Part shown: positions 23,551 to 37,061 of the stretch, one piece after another
Position numbering within the stretch: the stretch's first letter is position 1
Layout: every line of letters begins with the position of its first letter
Assembly (NCBI GenBank): GCA_013180625.2
Contig: SNVD02013908.1
Location: forward strand, 782,194-846,193
Source: Boswellia sacra
Lineage: Eukaryota; Streptophyta; Magnoliopsida; Sapindales; Burseraceae
Length of the DNA stretch: 64,000 bases
Reading direction: 5' to 3'
The notes under the pieces: model-generated
Databases searched by the model: none
What the model was told of the DNA's origin: nothing
Seen by the model: the letters and a program-made list of their open reading frames with translations, nothing else
Program-made: the position numbers and the translations under genes

Positions 23551-26299
23551 CTGATATTTCCAGGTTTTTATCTTAACTTAGGGCATTAATTTTGTTCCCT
23601 CGGCTGGATTAATGTTCAAGCCGTGTGATATTACCGGATTTTATATTAATAATATTTTTACCGGGTAAGGAAGGTGTACATCTAATCAACCAACTCCAAT
23701 TAGAGACCTTAAATAAGGGAAGGGTAAAGACCCTTTATTTATCCTTTCTTTTAAAACTCTTGTGATTATTTAATCTTTCAATCAAGGCTTAACAAATTTG
23801 TTAGAATGATTTTTTTCTCATGTCTGAAACATGGCATCATGTTCTTTTCCAAGCCATGTAATCAAGTTAAATTTGCGAGATATTGCAGAATTTGCCTTAC
23901 GATAACTTGGCAGGCTTAAAAAACTTTATGGCATGATTGATTATTATTGTTGTAAGCTTAGAACGTCTTGTTTTGGATTATTTATTTCCAGATGTTAGCA
24001 TATAATATTATTAATGTCAAATCATGCATGTTTAAATACTAATTTAAAGTTCTGAAAGTATGCAGTTATAAGAAATATAACAGTAAACTGTAAAGTAAAT
24101 CAGCACAAGAGGATTTTTACGTGGTTCAGTTATAAAACTTACATCCACGGACAACTATAGAGCTGTAATTTACTAAGTTCTTGTTTGTACAATCTTTAGG
24201 ACCTTTTAAAGTGCTGACTCACTTTCACACACTGACCTAATCTTTGACAAACAAAATCTTGTCAAGATCTTAAACTCTAGTGACACTGCCTACTCTTTGT
24301 CGCAGATAACTTAACAACACACTTTTAAGTTATACATAACAAACGACGTCTGACGCTGAATTACATAAACACTTAACCTGCAAGTTATCTCAAGTGTCTA
24401 CTAACTCACACAGACTTAATCAACAACTAATGTACGATTTCTATTTCTCATACATGAATCAAAGACTCATAAAATCAAAACAATAAAGACAATATTCCTC
24501 TTTGGTTTGAATCTTTCTTTCTTTATTGTTGGAATGCCGAAACAAAAACTCACACAACACACCACATAATTAGTATATACCGTTATGTAGAAATAACTTT
24601 GTATATATAGTGTTATGCCTGGACAAAATCTCCTAGAAATCCTGTAAAAATTCTAATCAAAATCATATTAGGATTAGGAGAAATAAAATAGAAAGTGATT
24701 AATTAAACTCCTAAAGAAATTAGGATAAATAAATATTCTTCTATTCTAATTAGGATACAAGATACTATATCCTGATCTAACGAGATATTATTATAAATCA
24801 AATACTTCCTAAAATATACTTCTAGAAACAGTAAAATAAGAAACAAAATAATATTCTTGTTTTATCACAAGTTGAACAAAATTCATCATGTGCATGGCAC
24901 ATACACGTTGACACCAATAGTATTTAACATATCAGATTTATGAAATTATATAATTATGAATCCATATTATGTATTGTTTTGTTAGTCACCAAAGTGACCA
25001 AAACAAGTAAGTTTATTTGGATTTTAAAATTGTATAATTTATTATTTAGTCAATTATCCAAAATCTTTAAGTCTTATCCATTGAGTAACAAGTTTACATA
25101 AATACCATTCATAGAATACCAACAATTGGAGCTAGGTATAATTTACGTTTTACCCTTCCAATTGCATCTTGATTCCTTGATATCAATTTTAAACCATTTA
25201 AATATGTTAAGATTTATTAAATAAATCTTAGTTTAATGAACATCCTTGTTAAACACTTAGCCAAGATTTTAACCTTGTAAAATCATCAAGGTGGTACTCT
25301 GCAATCCTTTCAGAGTCATAAATTCTATACCTATGTTATAATATATACTAGCATACAAATCTTACAATCCCAACTAGTCAAGGTATTAATATATCTCTTT
25401 TAGATCTCACTTTCTCATTCTTGTCAAAGACTATAGCCCATATTCTAGAGATACATTACCCACTCAGGATTAAGATAAGAATGCTTTTAGTGCTCAGTTG
25501 CGATAATTTACATTTAGTTACGGCATTTTCATCAAATGATATAATTTCATGTGGTTCATGTTCAATGCGTTTATTAATGTACTAGTGTCTTTGTCCTGAA
25601 GTCTCAGTTTTAAATGGTTAGAGACTTGCCATTTCCCCGTTGAAGACAAACAACACTATAACCTTGTCCAAACAAATCGTCTAGCTTTTGTTTATAGGTT
25701 GTGAACTAGTTTTGAGCTATGAATAAGTTCTATGTCTCATAAATATCTCATACGTACAAAACTTTATCAGTGTACAAGCTCTGGAGCCTTTAATCATTGA
25801 TACAATCATATTTGAGCACAAATAAATAATAATAACTTTATTTATTACTAATGTATAAATTATAGAAAAATATGTATACTCTTAGGGTATATTCCGAACA
25901 AATAAGAGTTACTATTTTGGGGTGTTCTGAAAGATATGCTGATTACCTCTTTTAAGAATTTTTTTTTTTGGTGATTTGTTTTCTTGAAAGGCCTCTTGTA
26001 GGGATCTTGTGCGAACAAAGTTGAATGTTGCTTTTCTTAAGGCATATATTAATAATCTAGCTAAGGCCTTTTATGTCCTACATCACAAAAGTGATAAGCT
26101 TTATCAAGTGGCTTCTCAACTATGCTTTGCCCCGATTTGATCTCGTTATTCTCCAAGCGCATTATGCGGATTTGTAGAAGCAAATAGAGATTCTGCAAAA
26201 GAAGATTTTTGATTTGGAGTAGGAAAAGACTTCTCTGGTAGCTCATCTGCTCCCAATGCTTTGATAACTACTACTGAGGCTTGGAAGGGGTGTCATGCT
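23551..26299. other. Copia interior and LTR-like debris, no intact gene
   Basis: No coding region supported. About 23994-24930 has an LTR-like character: it begins TGTTAGCA, ends near TTTAACA, and contains TACGTGG...CATCCACGG sequence also found in the LTR-like insertion at 62180-62210. Its flanking pentamers do not match well. 25100-25900 resembles non-coding parts of another old LTR element (TACTCTTAGGGTATATTCC near its end) but cannot be placed. Confidence 0.4.
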
Positions 26300-29200
26300 A
26301 CTGATGGACTATTCTGAATGTTTGTCTAGTGATCGCAGGGATATTTTTGCTTTTTTTTGGTACTATTGGTGTTTTTTGCACTAATTTTGCAACTGTTTCA
26401 ATTTTTGTTTCTTTGTTTTGGAACTATATTATGTTTGATAGCTAGAAATCAAATATTTTGCAAGAGTTTTTGACTTTATTTCTTTCTCATTATTTGTATG
26501 AATGATGACAATGAAAAAGTGTGAAATCACTTATTGATGTAAGACAATTTCAAGAGAAATAAAGTTTAAGCCACTTGCCATTGATAGGGCCTACTAAGTT
26601 CTTTCCTCCCATATCTAATAGGAGAAAATACTCACTTGCATAAACTCTTCTGACAATGAAGGGGCCAATCCAAGAAGGAGATAATTTTGAAGACGGTGCC
26701 ATTTTCTTTCTAGCATAATCTGCTGTTTTAAGAATTAATCTTTCTTCAATGATGTTTCTTTCTTTCACTGTTGTTGCATAAGCTAAGGCTACCCTTTTCT
26801 GATATACTTGCATTCTGTCTTGAGCTTTTTTTCTTTCCTCTTTAACTATTTCTAATTGCTTCCTTCTGATCTGTTCATTATTTTTTACATCATCAGACAT
26901 TAAAGTCTTCGCTATAGGAATCTCCATTTTCATAGGTGAGACTACCTTCTCCCTTACACCAATAGGTAAAGTGACCCAGTTGGTGTTCTTGGTGCCGTTT
27001 GGTATGCCCATAAAGTATCATGCAAGTGAATATCCCAACCCTCAATGTACTCATGAATCATTTTGTTGAGTATTTTGAGTAGTGTTTTGTTTGTTACCTC
27101 AACTTGACATTCCCTTAAGGATAGTAGAGGGTAGGTCACACATGTTTTATCTTATATTCGTCCAGAGTGGAATGTACTTGTTTGTTGACAAATGGAATGT
27201 CATTATATGAAATGATTCTATATGGGACCTCATATCTATATATGACATTTTCCCTTATAATGTTTGCAACTACAGCTCCAGAAGCGCTCTTCAAGGCCTT
27301 TGCCTCCACCCATTTGGTAAAATATTCTGTAGTTGTGAGGATCCATATGTGACCATGTGAAAGTGGATGGATGGTATGATTAAGTCAAATCGCCAAGTGT
27401 GAAAAGGCAAAGAGGTCTTTATATCTTACAGAGATGTAGGATGCAGATGAAGTACATTACCATGTATCTAACATATGTGGCAATTTTTTCACAAATTCTT
27501 TTGCTTGTTACTTCATTCCTTCCTAGATATAGAGTTTGTCTAAGAGTTGTCTTATTGTCTCTTTCCTCGTTGGTGTTCTTTGTAATCTCTAGCATGTCTT
27601 TCTTGTAGGGCTTTCTTGGCTTCTGATGGAGTTAGACACCTTAAAAGCTCCTCGATAAGCCTTTTTCTGAACAGTATATTTTTGTGGATGAAATGTCACT
27701 TTGTTGTTCTTTTCACTTGATATGCTTCCTTTTTATTGATTGGTTATTCCTTTTGGATTAGGAACTTGAGGATTTGTTATCGCCAATCTTCTTCATATGG
27801 ATTCGTTAATACCTCTTCTAGCATTTATTCTACACAACATTTGAGCAAGCAGCTTTAATCTTTTCAGCTTGCTTTTTCATTTTTAGATAGAAAAAGCCTA
27901 CTCTTTGTATTTTTCTGTATAGACTGACTTTTTCTTTTGTCCCACAATTCTCTTGATGAATCTGCTGGAGTTTTTGAGTTACTTCCACTTGACCTAAACA
28001 TCTGGTCATGACTCTTTTTGGAAGTTGTTTGTACAAACCTCCTAGAATTATCACATAATCCTTCAATAGTTTTAGATTGCTCATGATGTTCCTTCTTTTA
28101 AGGCCTGATAAATGAGAAACCTCCATATTCTGCTGAAAATAACGATTCAAAACCGTAATCTGAGTTGAGAATAGAAATAGTTTTCTACACAGTGTTTACA
28201 GTTACTTTCCTTCATTTGGTACAAAGTTTCAATCTGATTGTAGCAAATGCATTTGCTGTTCTATTGCTCGTTTATCTTGCATGTTTTATTTTCACCACTT
28301 TGAACCTTTTGATAAGCTTTGAGCCATGGTTCTGTATGGTGCCATAGTTGGTTCTTTCACTATGAAACTTCCTTGTAACTTACTTATTACCAAGTTTGGA
28401 TCCCCAATAAGTCTGACGTATTCAGCCCCTAGCTTAGAAGCCATTATAAGTCCAGTGACTGCTCCTTTGTATTCTATCATATTATTCGTTATTGCAAACA
28501 TCAATTTTATTGCCTACTCTGTAGAATTTCCTTCTGGATCTATTAAAACAACCCTAGCTACTACTTCAATAATTGTTGTTGCTTCATCAAAATAACAAGT
28601 CCAGAAGTCTTTCATTGCTTTTGCTTTCGCACTTTCCTTCAGTAAACCTCTAGGTATTTCCTTAGACAATACAAAATCATCACCGTTTGAAAATGCAATA
28701 ATTAAATCTATCACAGCTTGGCTTTTGATGGTTTAAGATGTGACACAAGTAATATCATGTTCCATTAATTGTAACAACCATCCTGCTGATCTCCCAGATA
28801 TAATTGGTTTAGTAAGCAATTACCTGAGTGGATTTGTTTTAACCATAAGTTCTAAGTTTTTGTGCAACATAGATTAGTGCTAGGCACAAATGTCCAATAT
28901 TTGCATACTTCCTTTCATTTTTGGCCATCTGTCTACTCATATAATAAACTAGAGTAGAGCTTTAATTGCAGTTGGTGTACTCATCATGGCAAATGCATAA
29001 TGAATTCTTGAATTTTTTTGTAATAGTTGACTGTATTCCTTCTTCTAATAAAACTCTATTTTTTTTCTTGAGTAATGGAGTAAAAGCTAAGATTAAGGTA
29101 GCTAATCTAGGGATGAATCTGCATATGAATGAGAGGTCACCTGATAAACTTTTTAACTCTTTCTTGGATGTTAGAGCTGTAATAGAAGAAATACTCTAAA

Positions 29201-31095
29201 CTTTGGTAAGATCAACATTTATTCCTCTCTAATGAAAAAAAAAACACAAAGATTTGCCTAATGAAATACCAAAAGCACATTTATTTAGGTTCATTATGGC
29301 ACCTCTCGAATACTTTCTATAGGATTTTTAGACAACCTTTCCTTAGTTTTTACTTCATGTTTTTACTTCACTACCAAGTTATCAACATAATCTTCAACCT
29401 CTTCTCGATCATGTCATGAAAAATGGCAGTCATTGCCTATTGATAAGTAGCTCCTGCTCTTTTTAACCCAAATGGCATCACCGTGTAGTAAAAGTTGCCA
29501 AATGGCGTACAAAAGGTTGTTTTGTGATCATCCTTTAGAGATATTTTGATCTAATGGTACGCACTGAATCCATCCTATCTAATCAACCAAAGACTTGAAT
29601 TTTGGATTATGATACAAAGATCAAATTATAGGACTTGGTTGCTATTACAGTACTTCATTCTCCCCATCATTTATTTGTAAAATGATTATAGAGTGTGCCT
29701 TTTCTTCCGATGCAATGTTGGCTACAATAACTTTCCTCTGCTTAAGATACGACAAAAGATTCTCTTCAATGATATGTTTGTGTTCTAGCAACTCCAAAGT
29801 ACCATCAACAATCTTTTCTTGGACTGTTTTCCACATTACTTGACAAGCAGCTATTGAATATCATATTCTCCAGTGGAACTTACAATATATTGGATGTTAT
29901 TTTTTTTTTGTTGGTAATCGTACACCAAAAAGTAATCTAATCAATCCATCTCCGATCCATTGATCCAGAATGTTGTCTAACTCCTCTACTATACGTAGGA
30001 TTGCAGGATAAGTTATAGACGTTTTGTGCTTCTCTTGATCACCAAATTTCGACCTTTTTCCTATAAACAAGTTGCATGAACCTTACTCTTTCCTGTCAAG
30101 TTTGATACTCTTCTGAATAATCTTAACTGACGCAGCTTTTTTTTTTTGTTGACTCTAATTGCTTAGCAAACCGAGAGATGTTTGCATTTTCTAGAAAACT
30201 TCTATACTATGGAACAATATTGTTGATACTAGTTTTTATTAACTCAGATTCATCATGTTCTATATCTCTAATGCTAAATCTCTAAACCTTTTGACAAAAT
30301 CCACTAAAGACTCTGTAGCTTCTTGCTTAGTATTATTGAGTTACACCATGGTCACCTTTTCCGCGTGTTGAAAATAGTTTTTGCAGAATTTTCTAGCTAA
30401 TTCACCTCAAGAGTGAATTAATCTAGGAGCAAGAGAGGTGTACTAGGCATAAGCTTTTTCTATGAAGGACTTAGAAAATTCTCTAACCTCAAATCTGGAT
30501 CTCTAGCAAATAACTCCAACATTTCCAAAAGATGGGCAATGTACTCTCTTGGATTTCCTTTCCTCCCATTAAACAGAGAAAATTGAGGCAACCCATATCT
30601 TAAGAGGTATGGTTTAAGGATGACTTCTTTTGAGTAAGGCGAATAAGGAACATACTTTGAATCTGAATCATTCTTACTAAGGTCTTTCTGAACTACTGTC
30701 ATAATTATGCTCATATGAGAGAATGTTGGAATCTGTTAGCTTTTTATTCGCTGATACACTAACCTCATTGTCTTTCGCCCCACCACTACTCTTCTTCGGT
30801 TGGACATCTTCACGAATCTGTTTAAGTGTCTCTATGATAATTTTTTGAGTGTTTTGCATGTTCTAAATGGTTGATTTCAAACCTTATACTTTTTCTCTAG
30901 GTCTTTAATATGTCCATAAGAAATTTTCTATCGTTCCTCTGATTCTCCCATGTATTTCCTCCTAGTCTCTGGCATTTTCTCAAAACTGTTATTTCTTTTG
31001 TTTCACCGTGCAACATATCTAACTAATTCCCTAGTGAAGTAGCGTAATGTTGAGTCTCGTTTTTACTGCAAACTAAAAAGAAAATATTGACCTTG
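26300..31095 (-). pseudogene. Decayed Ty3/gypsy retrotransposon polyprotein
   Basis: Read on the minus strand, the order is gag, reverse transcriptase, RNase H, integrase. Gag matter is at 30859-30460, with FNGRKGNPREYIAHLLEML and RDPDLRLENF. RT remnants at about 29560-29330 include TPFGNFYYTVMPFGLKRAGA, followed by an in-frame stop. RNase H pieces are at 28714-28292 (YFDEAT...VLIDPEGNS; NNMIEYKGAVTGL). The integrase end and C-terminal domain are at 27139-26550 (LWAYQTAPRTPTG; SPSWIGPFIV). The arrangement and RT wording fit the Tat-like side of Ty3/gypsy; that lineage call is inference. Frames are broken by many stops, and no LTR pair was found, so the copy is truncated as well as dead. It lies inside the plus-strand copia element in the opposite orientation. 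Confidence 0.82.
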
Positions 31096-31103
31096 TTAGA
31101 AAC

Positions 31104-32007
31104 TAGGGATGGCAAAACCTAAGGCCGGGATCGGGATCAGGGAGTGCCGACCCCTAATTTCTAAATCCAGCACCAGAAAATTCCCCAAAATTTTTTTCCC
31201 AGAGATGGGGCTGTGGCCTCGGTACCCTTGGCGGGGCCATGTTTTTTAATAACTTGAGATTAAAATCCGGGTTGTATTTTTTTTTTTTAATTCTGATATA
31301 TTTACAAACTATATATATTTTTGACATTTAGTAGTAACAGTGAAATGGGTTGCAGCCTAATGGTGGCATGTTGTACTCTGTTGTGTTGTTTCAATGCATA
31401 AGGGAATGGTTCAAGTCGTGGCAGCTTTATTTCATTTTATTTTTTTTAATTAAGCTATATATGTTTTTTACGTTCATTAGTCATAGCCAAATGGGCTGTA
31501 GCCCGGGGGTAGCTTGTGTACTATGTTTTGCCATTACAATGCGTAAGGGACTTTAATTAAGCTATATATGTTTTTTACGTTCATTAGTCATAGCCAAATG
31601 GGCTGTAGCCCGGGGGTAGCTTGTGTACTATGTTTTGCCATTACAATGCGTAAGGGACTAGGTTTGAGCATGCATGGCAGCTTTCTTTTCATTTATTTTT
31701 TTAAATTTTCGGATGGGCTGGGCTTGGGACCTTGGGTTGCTAGGCTAAAAGAAGTAGGATATGGGCTTGAATTTAAATAAGGGCTTATAAATAAGTATTA
31801 TAAACTAAGGGATGTAAAATGAATTCAATATATATCCAAATTTCAATTACTACCTCAGGTTCAATTCCGGGTCACTGGTCCCAGCACCCCCACCCCGTGC
31901 CCAGCCCCAGCCCCAGCCAGGCAGAAAATTTGTACTCCAACCCTGGCCAATTTCTCTAATTTTTTAGGTAATTCCCTAGCCCCGACTGGATCATTTTGGT
32001 ACTCTTA
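31104..32007. mobile_element. hAT-type MITE, 904 bp, perfect 8-bp TSD, internal tandem repeats
   Basis: Perfect TSD TTAGAAAC at 31096-31103 and 32008-32015. The left TIR TAGGGATGGCAAAA faces a decayed right end, TAAGAGTACCAAAA on the other strand. Ends are GC-rich like the 21324-22014 element, so the two are probably one family. The interior is dominated by tRNA-like repeat modules (see 31283-31680). No transposase is encoded. Confidence 0.85.
31283..31680 (+). repeat. tRNA/SINE-like modules in tandem (107-bp exact-type duplication)
   Basis: Units at 31451-31557 and 31558-31664 are nearly identical (period 107). A more diverged unit lies upstream at about 31290-31420. Each carries a GTAGCC..GGTGGCATGT or GTAGCCCGGGGGTAGC block resembling a pol III A box and, further on, a GGTTCAAGTC- or GGTTTGAGC-type B-box-like block. 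No cloverleaf folds convincingly, so these are not tRNA genes. Confidence 0.6.
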
Positions 32008-32015
32008 TTAGAAAC

Positions 32016-33504
32016 AAAGGAATTATAGAAAATTCCCTTCACGAGAAAATGTTCAAAATATCCTTGCTGCCACAAGACTTTTGCCTATATTCTAAGAGTC
32101 AGTCCATATCACCTTGAAATCTCTATTTGACTGGGAAGTGTCATGTTGCAGATATGTAATGGCAAATTTCTATAAGGAAATAGGCCAAGGATTCCTGGAG
32201 AAAATGTAGTGGTGCAAGCAAGCAAAAAATATGAGTGATGATAAACAAAAGGTTAACACTATTGTGACAAGATGTAAGCATTTATAATTCAAAATATGGA
32301 TAAAGCGGGATGCATGACCAATCAAAAATGGTTCTTTTTTACTACAGACAGCTTAAGGATGAACAAATGAATGAGAAAATAATTCTAAATGCCCATTTAG
32401 TTTAGACCCTAGAAGGAATGATTACATAACAATTTTAACTGTAACAACACCAAAAAATAGCTTAATCGTGATTGAATGACTAATGGACGTATTTAGGATG
32501 AGGAGGAATGACTATAAACACTTCAATGATTAAGTATCTGAGTTTCAAGGACTGGTTTTGATATAGATAACTCTGTTGAGGCTTGAATTGGTCATGGAAA
32601 CAACTTCAATTTATAGGAAATTTGATTAGGCAACGTGTTTTGATAGTGTTTTAGTAAAAGGAAGTGAGTTTCAATGCTATGCAATAAACTCCAGGGCCAA
32701 TGTGTACAATCGGCTAGGCTTTAATTCTAAACAGTCTGTTTTGTTGGATCTTGGCATGATTCTTAAATATGACAACTAGACCTCTTTTATAATTGGGGTA
32801 TGAGTGTTTTAGATGATATGAACTAGGTCGGGATAAGGATAATGAGTGATAATAATATAATTATCACTAATTATATAAGTGATAATGTTATGAGATAAAA
32901 GTTAAGACTAATTAGATTAGAAATAAAACACTGTAAGATAAAAATAATGGATAAAGGAACCTAATCTAACAACCCTTTTACCATGTTACCCTTTTATCCT
33001 CAATTACTAGTGACCAAAGTCCCTCCAAGTGGGCTTTGGCTTTAACAGCTTGGGTTAAGTGGGTCTCATATCTCTTGTTGTGCTAACCAAACCATAACCC
33101 ATCTAAGAGCCTCATGGGTGGCTTGTGTCCACTTGGCCTGAGAGAAAGGTTTGGATCAAATACAAATTGTATATAGATTGGATACAGATTGAGTTTACCA
33201 GTATTTGGCCTTGAGCTTCAAGATACCAGAAGCTAAGCCCAAAGTGTTAGACTGAATTTCTTACAAATAGAATTTGCGTGCTTACAGAGAGATGCTAGCT
33301 AGACTTTACATGTTAGGCTATCAAATTCAGAGTTCAAAGTCTTTTTACTATTTGTGCCGATTATATTGAAGTGCCATAGACTATTTGTATCAAATATCAT
33401 ATTCAGATTTTATTAGGCCTCTATTATTGACCTAATAGGCTTGTACAAAATGAAGCATCAACATTATATTTCGATTCAAATTTAACTGAAGTTCCTTATA
33501 TACT
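32016..33504 (+). other. Copia interior without readable coding sequence
   Basis: This sits between the hAT element and the first recognisable copia protease residues. Gag should lie here or upstream, but no gag motif is readable in any frame. Confidence 0.45.
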
Positions 33505-36500
33505 TGGTGGCTTGATTCTAATATAACCACTCATGTTTCAAATTTGATGTAGGGATTCCTTATTATCCAAATGACAAATCCAATTGAAAGTTTTCCTTTT
33601 ATGGGAAATCAAGTCAAAGCACCCATTTAAGGCGCTGGGATTTATCATATAGTTTTGGATTCTATTATCAATTGGATTGGTTAGAAACTCTTTGTATTCC
33701 TTCAATTTCTTGCAACTTAATGTCGTTATCAAAACTTGATATTATTAGCTACAACTTTAAATTTAGGAATAGAAATTTTAGCTTATTTAAAAATTTATAT
33801 TTTGTTGGTTCTAGGATTTTATATGATGGTTTATAAAAATTAAATCTTGACAACTTTTTTTGTTGAGACACTTTTAACCTTGCATCAAAATATTGGAACT
33901 AAGAGAGGCTTACTTAATGAAAGTTCAACCTTCTTATGGAATAAACGTTTGGGTAACATATCCAAAAAAAAGAATAGAAAGATTGGTAATGAATGAAATT
34001 CTTCCAAATTTAGATTTTACTAATCTCAGTGGATTTGTTGACTACATTAAAGGAAAAAAATAGAACATACAAAGAAAAGACCCCACAAGGAGTACGCAGC
34101 TACTTGAAATCATTCACGCTCATATATGTGGATATTTTGATACTTTATCTTTCAATGGAGAAAAATATTTTATCACCTTTATTGATGAATTTTCACATTA
34201 TGGTTATATCCATTTATTGCATGAAAAATCTCAAGCTTTAAATGCCTTTAAGGTATACATTAATGAGGTTGAAAGGCAATTAGCTAGAAAAGTGAAAATT
34301 ATAAGATCTTATAGAGGTCATGAATATTATGAAAAGTATGACGAATCAAGATAATGTCTAGGTCCATTTGCCACATCTCTAGAAACGTGTGTCGTATGTG
34401 CTTCATACACAATGCTAGGCATGCCATAAAAAAATTGTATGGTTGAAAGGTAACCATGCACTAACGGATATGGTTAGGAGTCTATTAAGTAATTCGACTT
34501 TACCCGTGTCGTTGTGGATGCATGCACTTAAAACTATCATGTATTTATTAAATCAAGTTCGTAGTAAGGCAATTCCAAAGGCTCCTTTTGGACTTTACGC
34601 TATAAGGAAACCTAATTTAAGATACCTAAATATTTGGAGTTGTCTGACAGAAGTGAGAATTTATAGTTCACATAAAAAGAAATTTTATTCTTGAACAGTG
34701 AGCAGTTACTTTATTGGTTACCCAAGAAATCCAAAGGGTGTAGGTTTTTACTGTTCTAGTCATAATCCAAGAATTGTTGAAACTGATAATGTTAGGTTTG
34801 TTAAAAATGGTAATGTTAGTAGGAGCGATAAACTGCGAGATGTGATTATTCAAGTTAGGGTGGAAATCACATTACTTTTAACTTCTCGAAATTATATTAC
34901 TCTAATTGTTGAACACCATGAAAACATTGAACAATAAACTAATGACAATCCCCTTCCCAATTAAACTATCATTGATGAACCTTATATGGATGAACCATAA
35001 GGAATACCATTAAGAAGGTCCCAAAGGGAAAGAAAAAGTTTTATTCTTGATGATTATGAGGTATATCTACAAGAGTCAAATTTTGGCATTAGACTTAATA
35101 AGGATCCAATAACATTTTCATAAGTTATAGAAAGAAGTGATTCTACTAAATAGATTGAAGCCATGAATGGCTAGTTAAAATCTATGGGTCAAAATAAAGT
35201 CTTGGATATTGCTGAATTACTAGAACGTTGTAAAAAGGTTGGGTCTAAATAGGTCTTTAAGACTAAACTTGACTCTAATGGTAATATTGAATGATATAAA
35301 GTTAGACTTGTTGTCAAATGTGTCATTTAGAAAGAAGGCATTGACTATAAAGAGAAATTCTTGCCAGTCTCTAAAAAAGATTCATTTAGAATTATCATGG
35401 CATTAGTAGGTTATTTTAACTTAGAGTTACAACAAATGGATGTGAAAACTGCCTTTTTTGAAGGGGAATTTGGAAGAAGAAGTTTATATGGAACAACCTG
35501 AAGGCTTCTCAATTAAGGGAATGGACCACATGGTGTGTAAACTTAAAAAGTCAATATATAGACTTAAAAAAGCTTTTAGATAATGGTATCTTAAGTTTAA
35601 TGATACTACTACATCTTTTAGCTTTAAAAAAAATACTGTTGATTGGTGTATATATCTAAAGATCAATGGGAGAAAGTTTATATTTTTTTAATTCTATATG
35701 TTGATGATATTTTGCTTGCGAGTAATGATCTTAGGATATTGCATGATATTAAGAAATTTCTTTCAAAGAACTTTGAAATGAAAGATATCGGAGAGGCAAC
35801 CTATGTGATACATTTTGAAATATTTCATATCACAAGGATTATTAGGTTTGTCTCAAAAAGTATACATCAATAGAGTTCTTGAAAGATTTGGGATGGAATG
35901 TTGTTCATCAGGTGTTGTCCCAATTCAGAAAGGAGATAAATTTAGTCTCATGCAATGTCTAAACAATGAACTAAAACGTAAGCAAATAGAAAAAATTCCT
36001 TATGCATCAGTCATTGGAAGTTTAATGTCTGTCCAAACTTGTACTAGACTAGACATTAGTTTTGTTGTTGGAATGTTAGGTAGATATCAAAGTAATCTTA
36101 GAATGGATCATTGGAAAGCTACGAAGAAGTCTTACAATATTTGCAAGGAACAAAAGATTACATGCTCACATAGAAAAGATCCGATCATTTAGAAGTGATT
36201 GGTTATTTAGATTCAGATTTTGTTGGATGCCTTGATAATAGGAAATTCACATTTTGTTACCTGTTCCCATTTACTAGTAGAGAATTTCATGGAAAAGTGG
36301 TAAACAATCTATTTTAGTATCATCTACTATAGAAGCAAAGTTTCTAGCATTTTTTTAGGCTACAATTCAAGCTTTGTATGGTTGCAAAACTTTATTTCAG
36401 GACTTGGGGTTATCGACTTTATTGCCATGCTACTGAAAATTTATGTGATAATTCTATAGTTGTGTTCTTCTCTAAGACCGACAAGTATTTTAACAGTGAT

Positions 36501-36656
36501 AAACACATGGAGTTAAAAGACTTTTCTATTAAAGAAGAAGTTAAAAAACAGACAATGTCAATAGATCGCATAAGTACTGGACTTATGATTGCAAATCCAT
36601 TAAGAAAAGGCTATCACCTAAGATTTCCCAAAGGATGTTGGAAAAATAAGTCTTAA
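33505..36656 (+). pseudogene. Ty1/copia pol remnant (protease-integrase-RT-RNase H)
   Basis: Broken copia polyprotein on the plus strand. Protease appears as WWLDSNITTHVSN near 33505-33545; the usual DSG is changed to DSN. The GAG pre-integrase region follows (LWNKRLGNISKKRIERLV, about 33940-33990), then integrase (SLWMHALKTIMYLLNQV, 34510-34560), then RT with ILYVDDILLASNDL at 35690-35735 and KVYINRVLERFGM. RNase H reads through CDNSIVVFFSKTDKYFNSDKH and ISTGLMIANPL, ending at about 36656. Many frameshifts and stops separate the pieces, so it cannot make a functional polyprotein. Confidence 0.88.
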
Positions 36657-37050
36657 GAAGTAGTCGCTCATAGTTTATTTATGGATTTTGCATAACGTTT
36701 ATTATTATTATTTGACATTTTGAGCTCAATAATATTTCTGTTTCTAATTTGTCCTTATTTGCCATTATGTTATGTACATGAATGTTGTTTGGCAAATAAT
36801 AACACGATTTGTCTAAAAACATTATTGTTGGACCTTATGAAACTTCTCATTAATAGACCAAGTTAAGTTAATTGCTAGTATTTGTAGTATTTGAAAGAAA
36901 GTATGTCGAGTTAATGGTGTAAAACTGCCAAGATTTGCATTGGTATCTTGCTTCATTTGGGTGTTTATGTGACTAATTTTAGATTTTCTTGTATTGCTTG
37001 CCTAATGTTTTATTTGGTAAACCCTAAAGTAAATATTTTTCATATGGACC

Positions 37051-37060
37051 AAGCGGGAGA
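37051..37060 (+). promoter_or_regulatory. Polypurine tract of the copia element
   Basis: AAGCGGGAGA lies immediately before the 3' LTR, in the position of the second-strand primer. A similar AAGTGGGAGA also precedes the 5' LTR at 20054-20063, which is not expected (see findings). Confidence 0.7.
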
Positions 37061-37061
37061 A

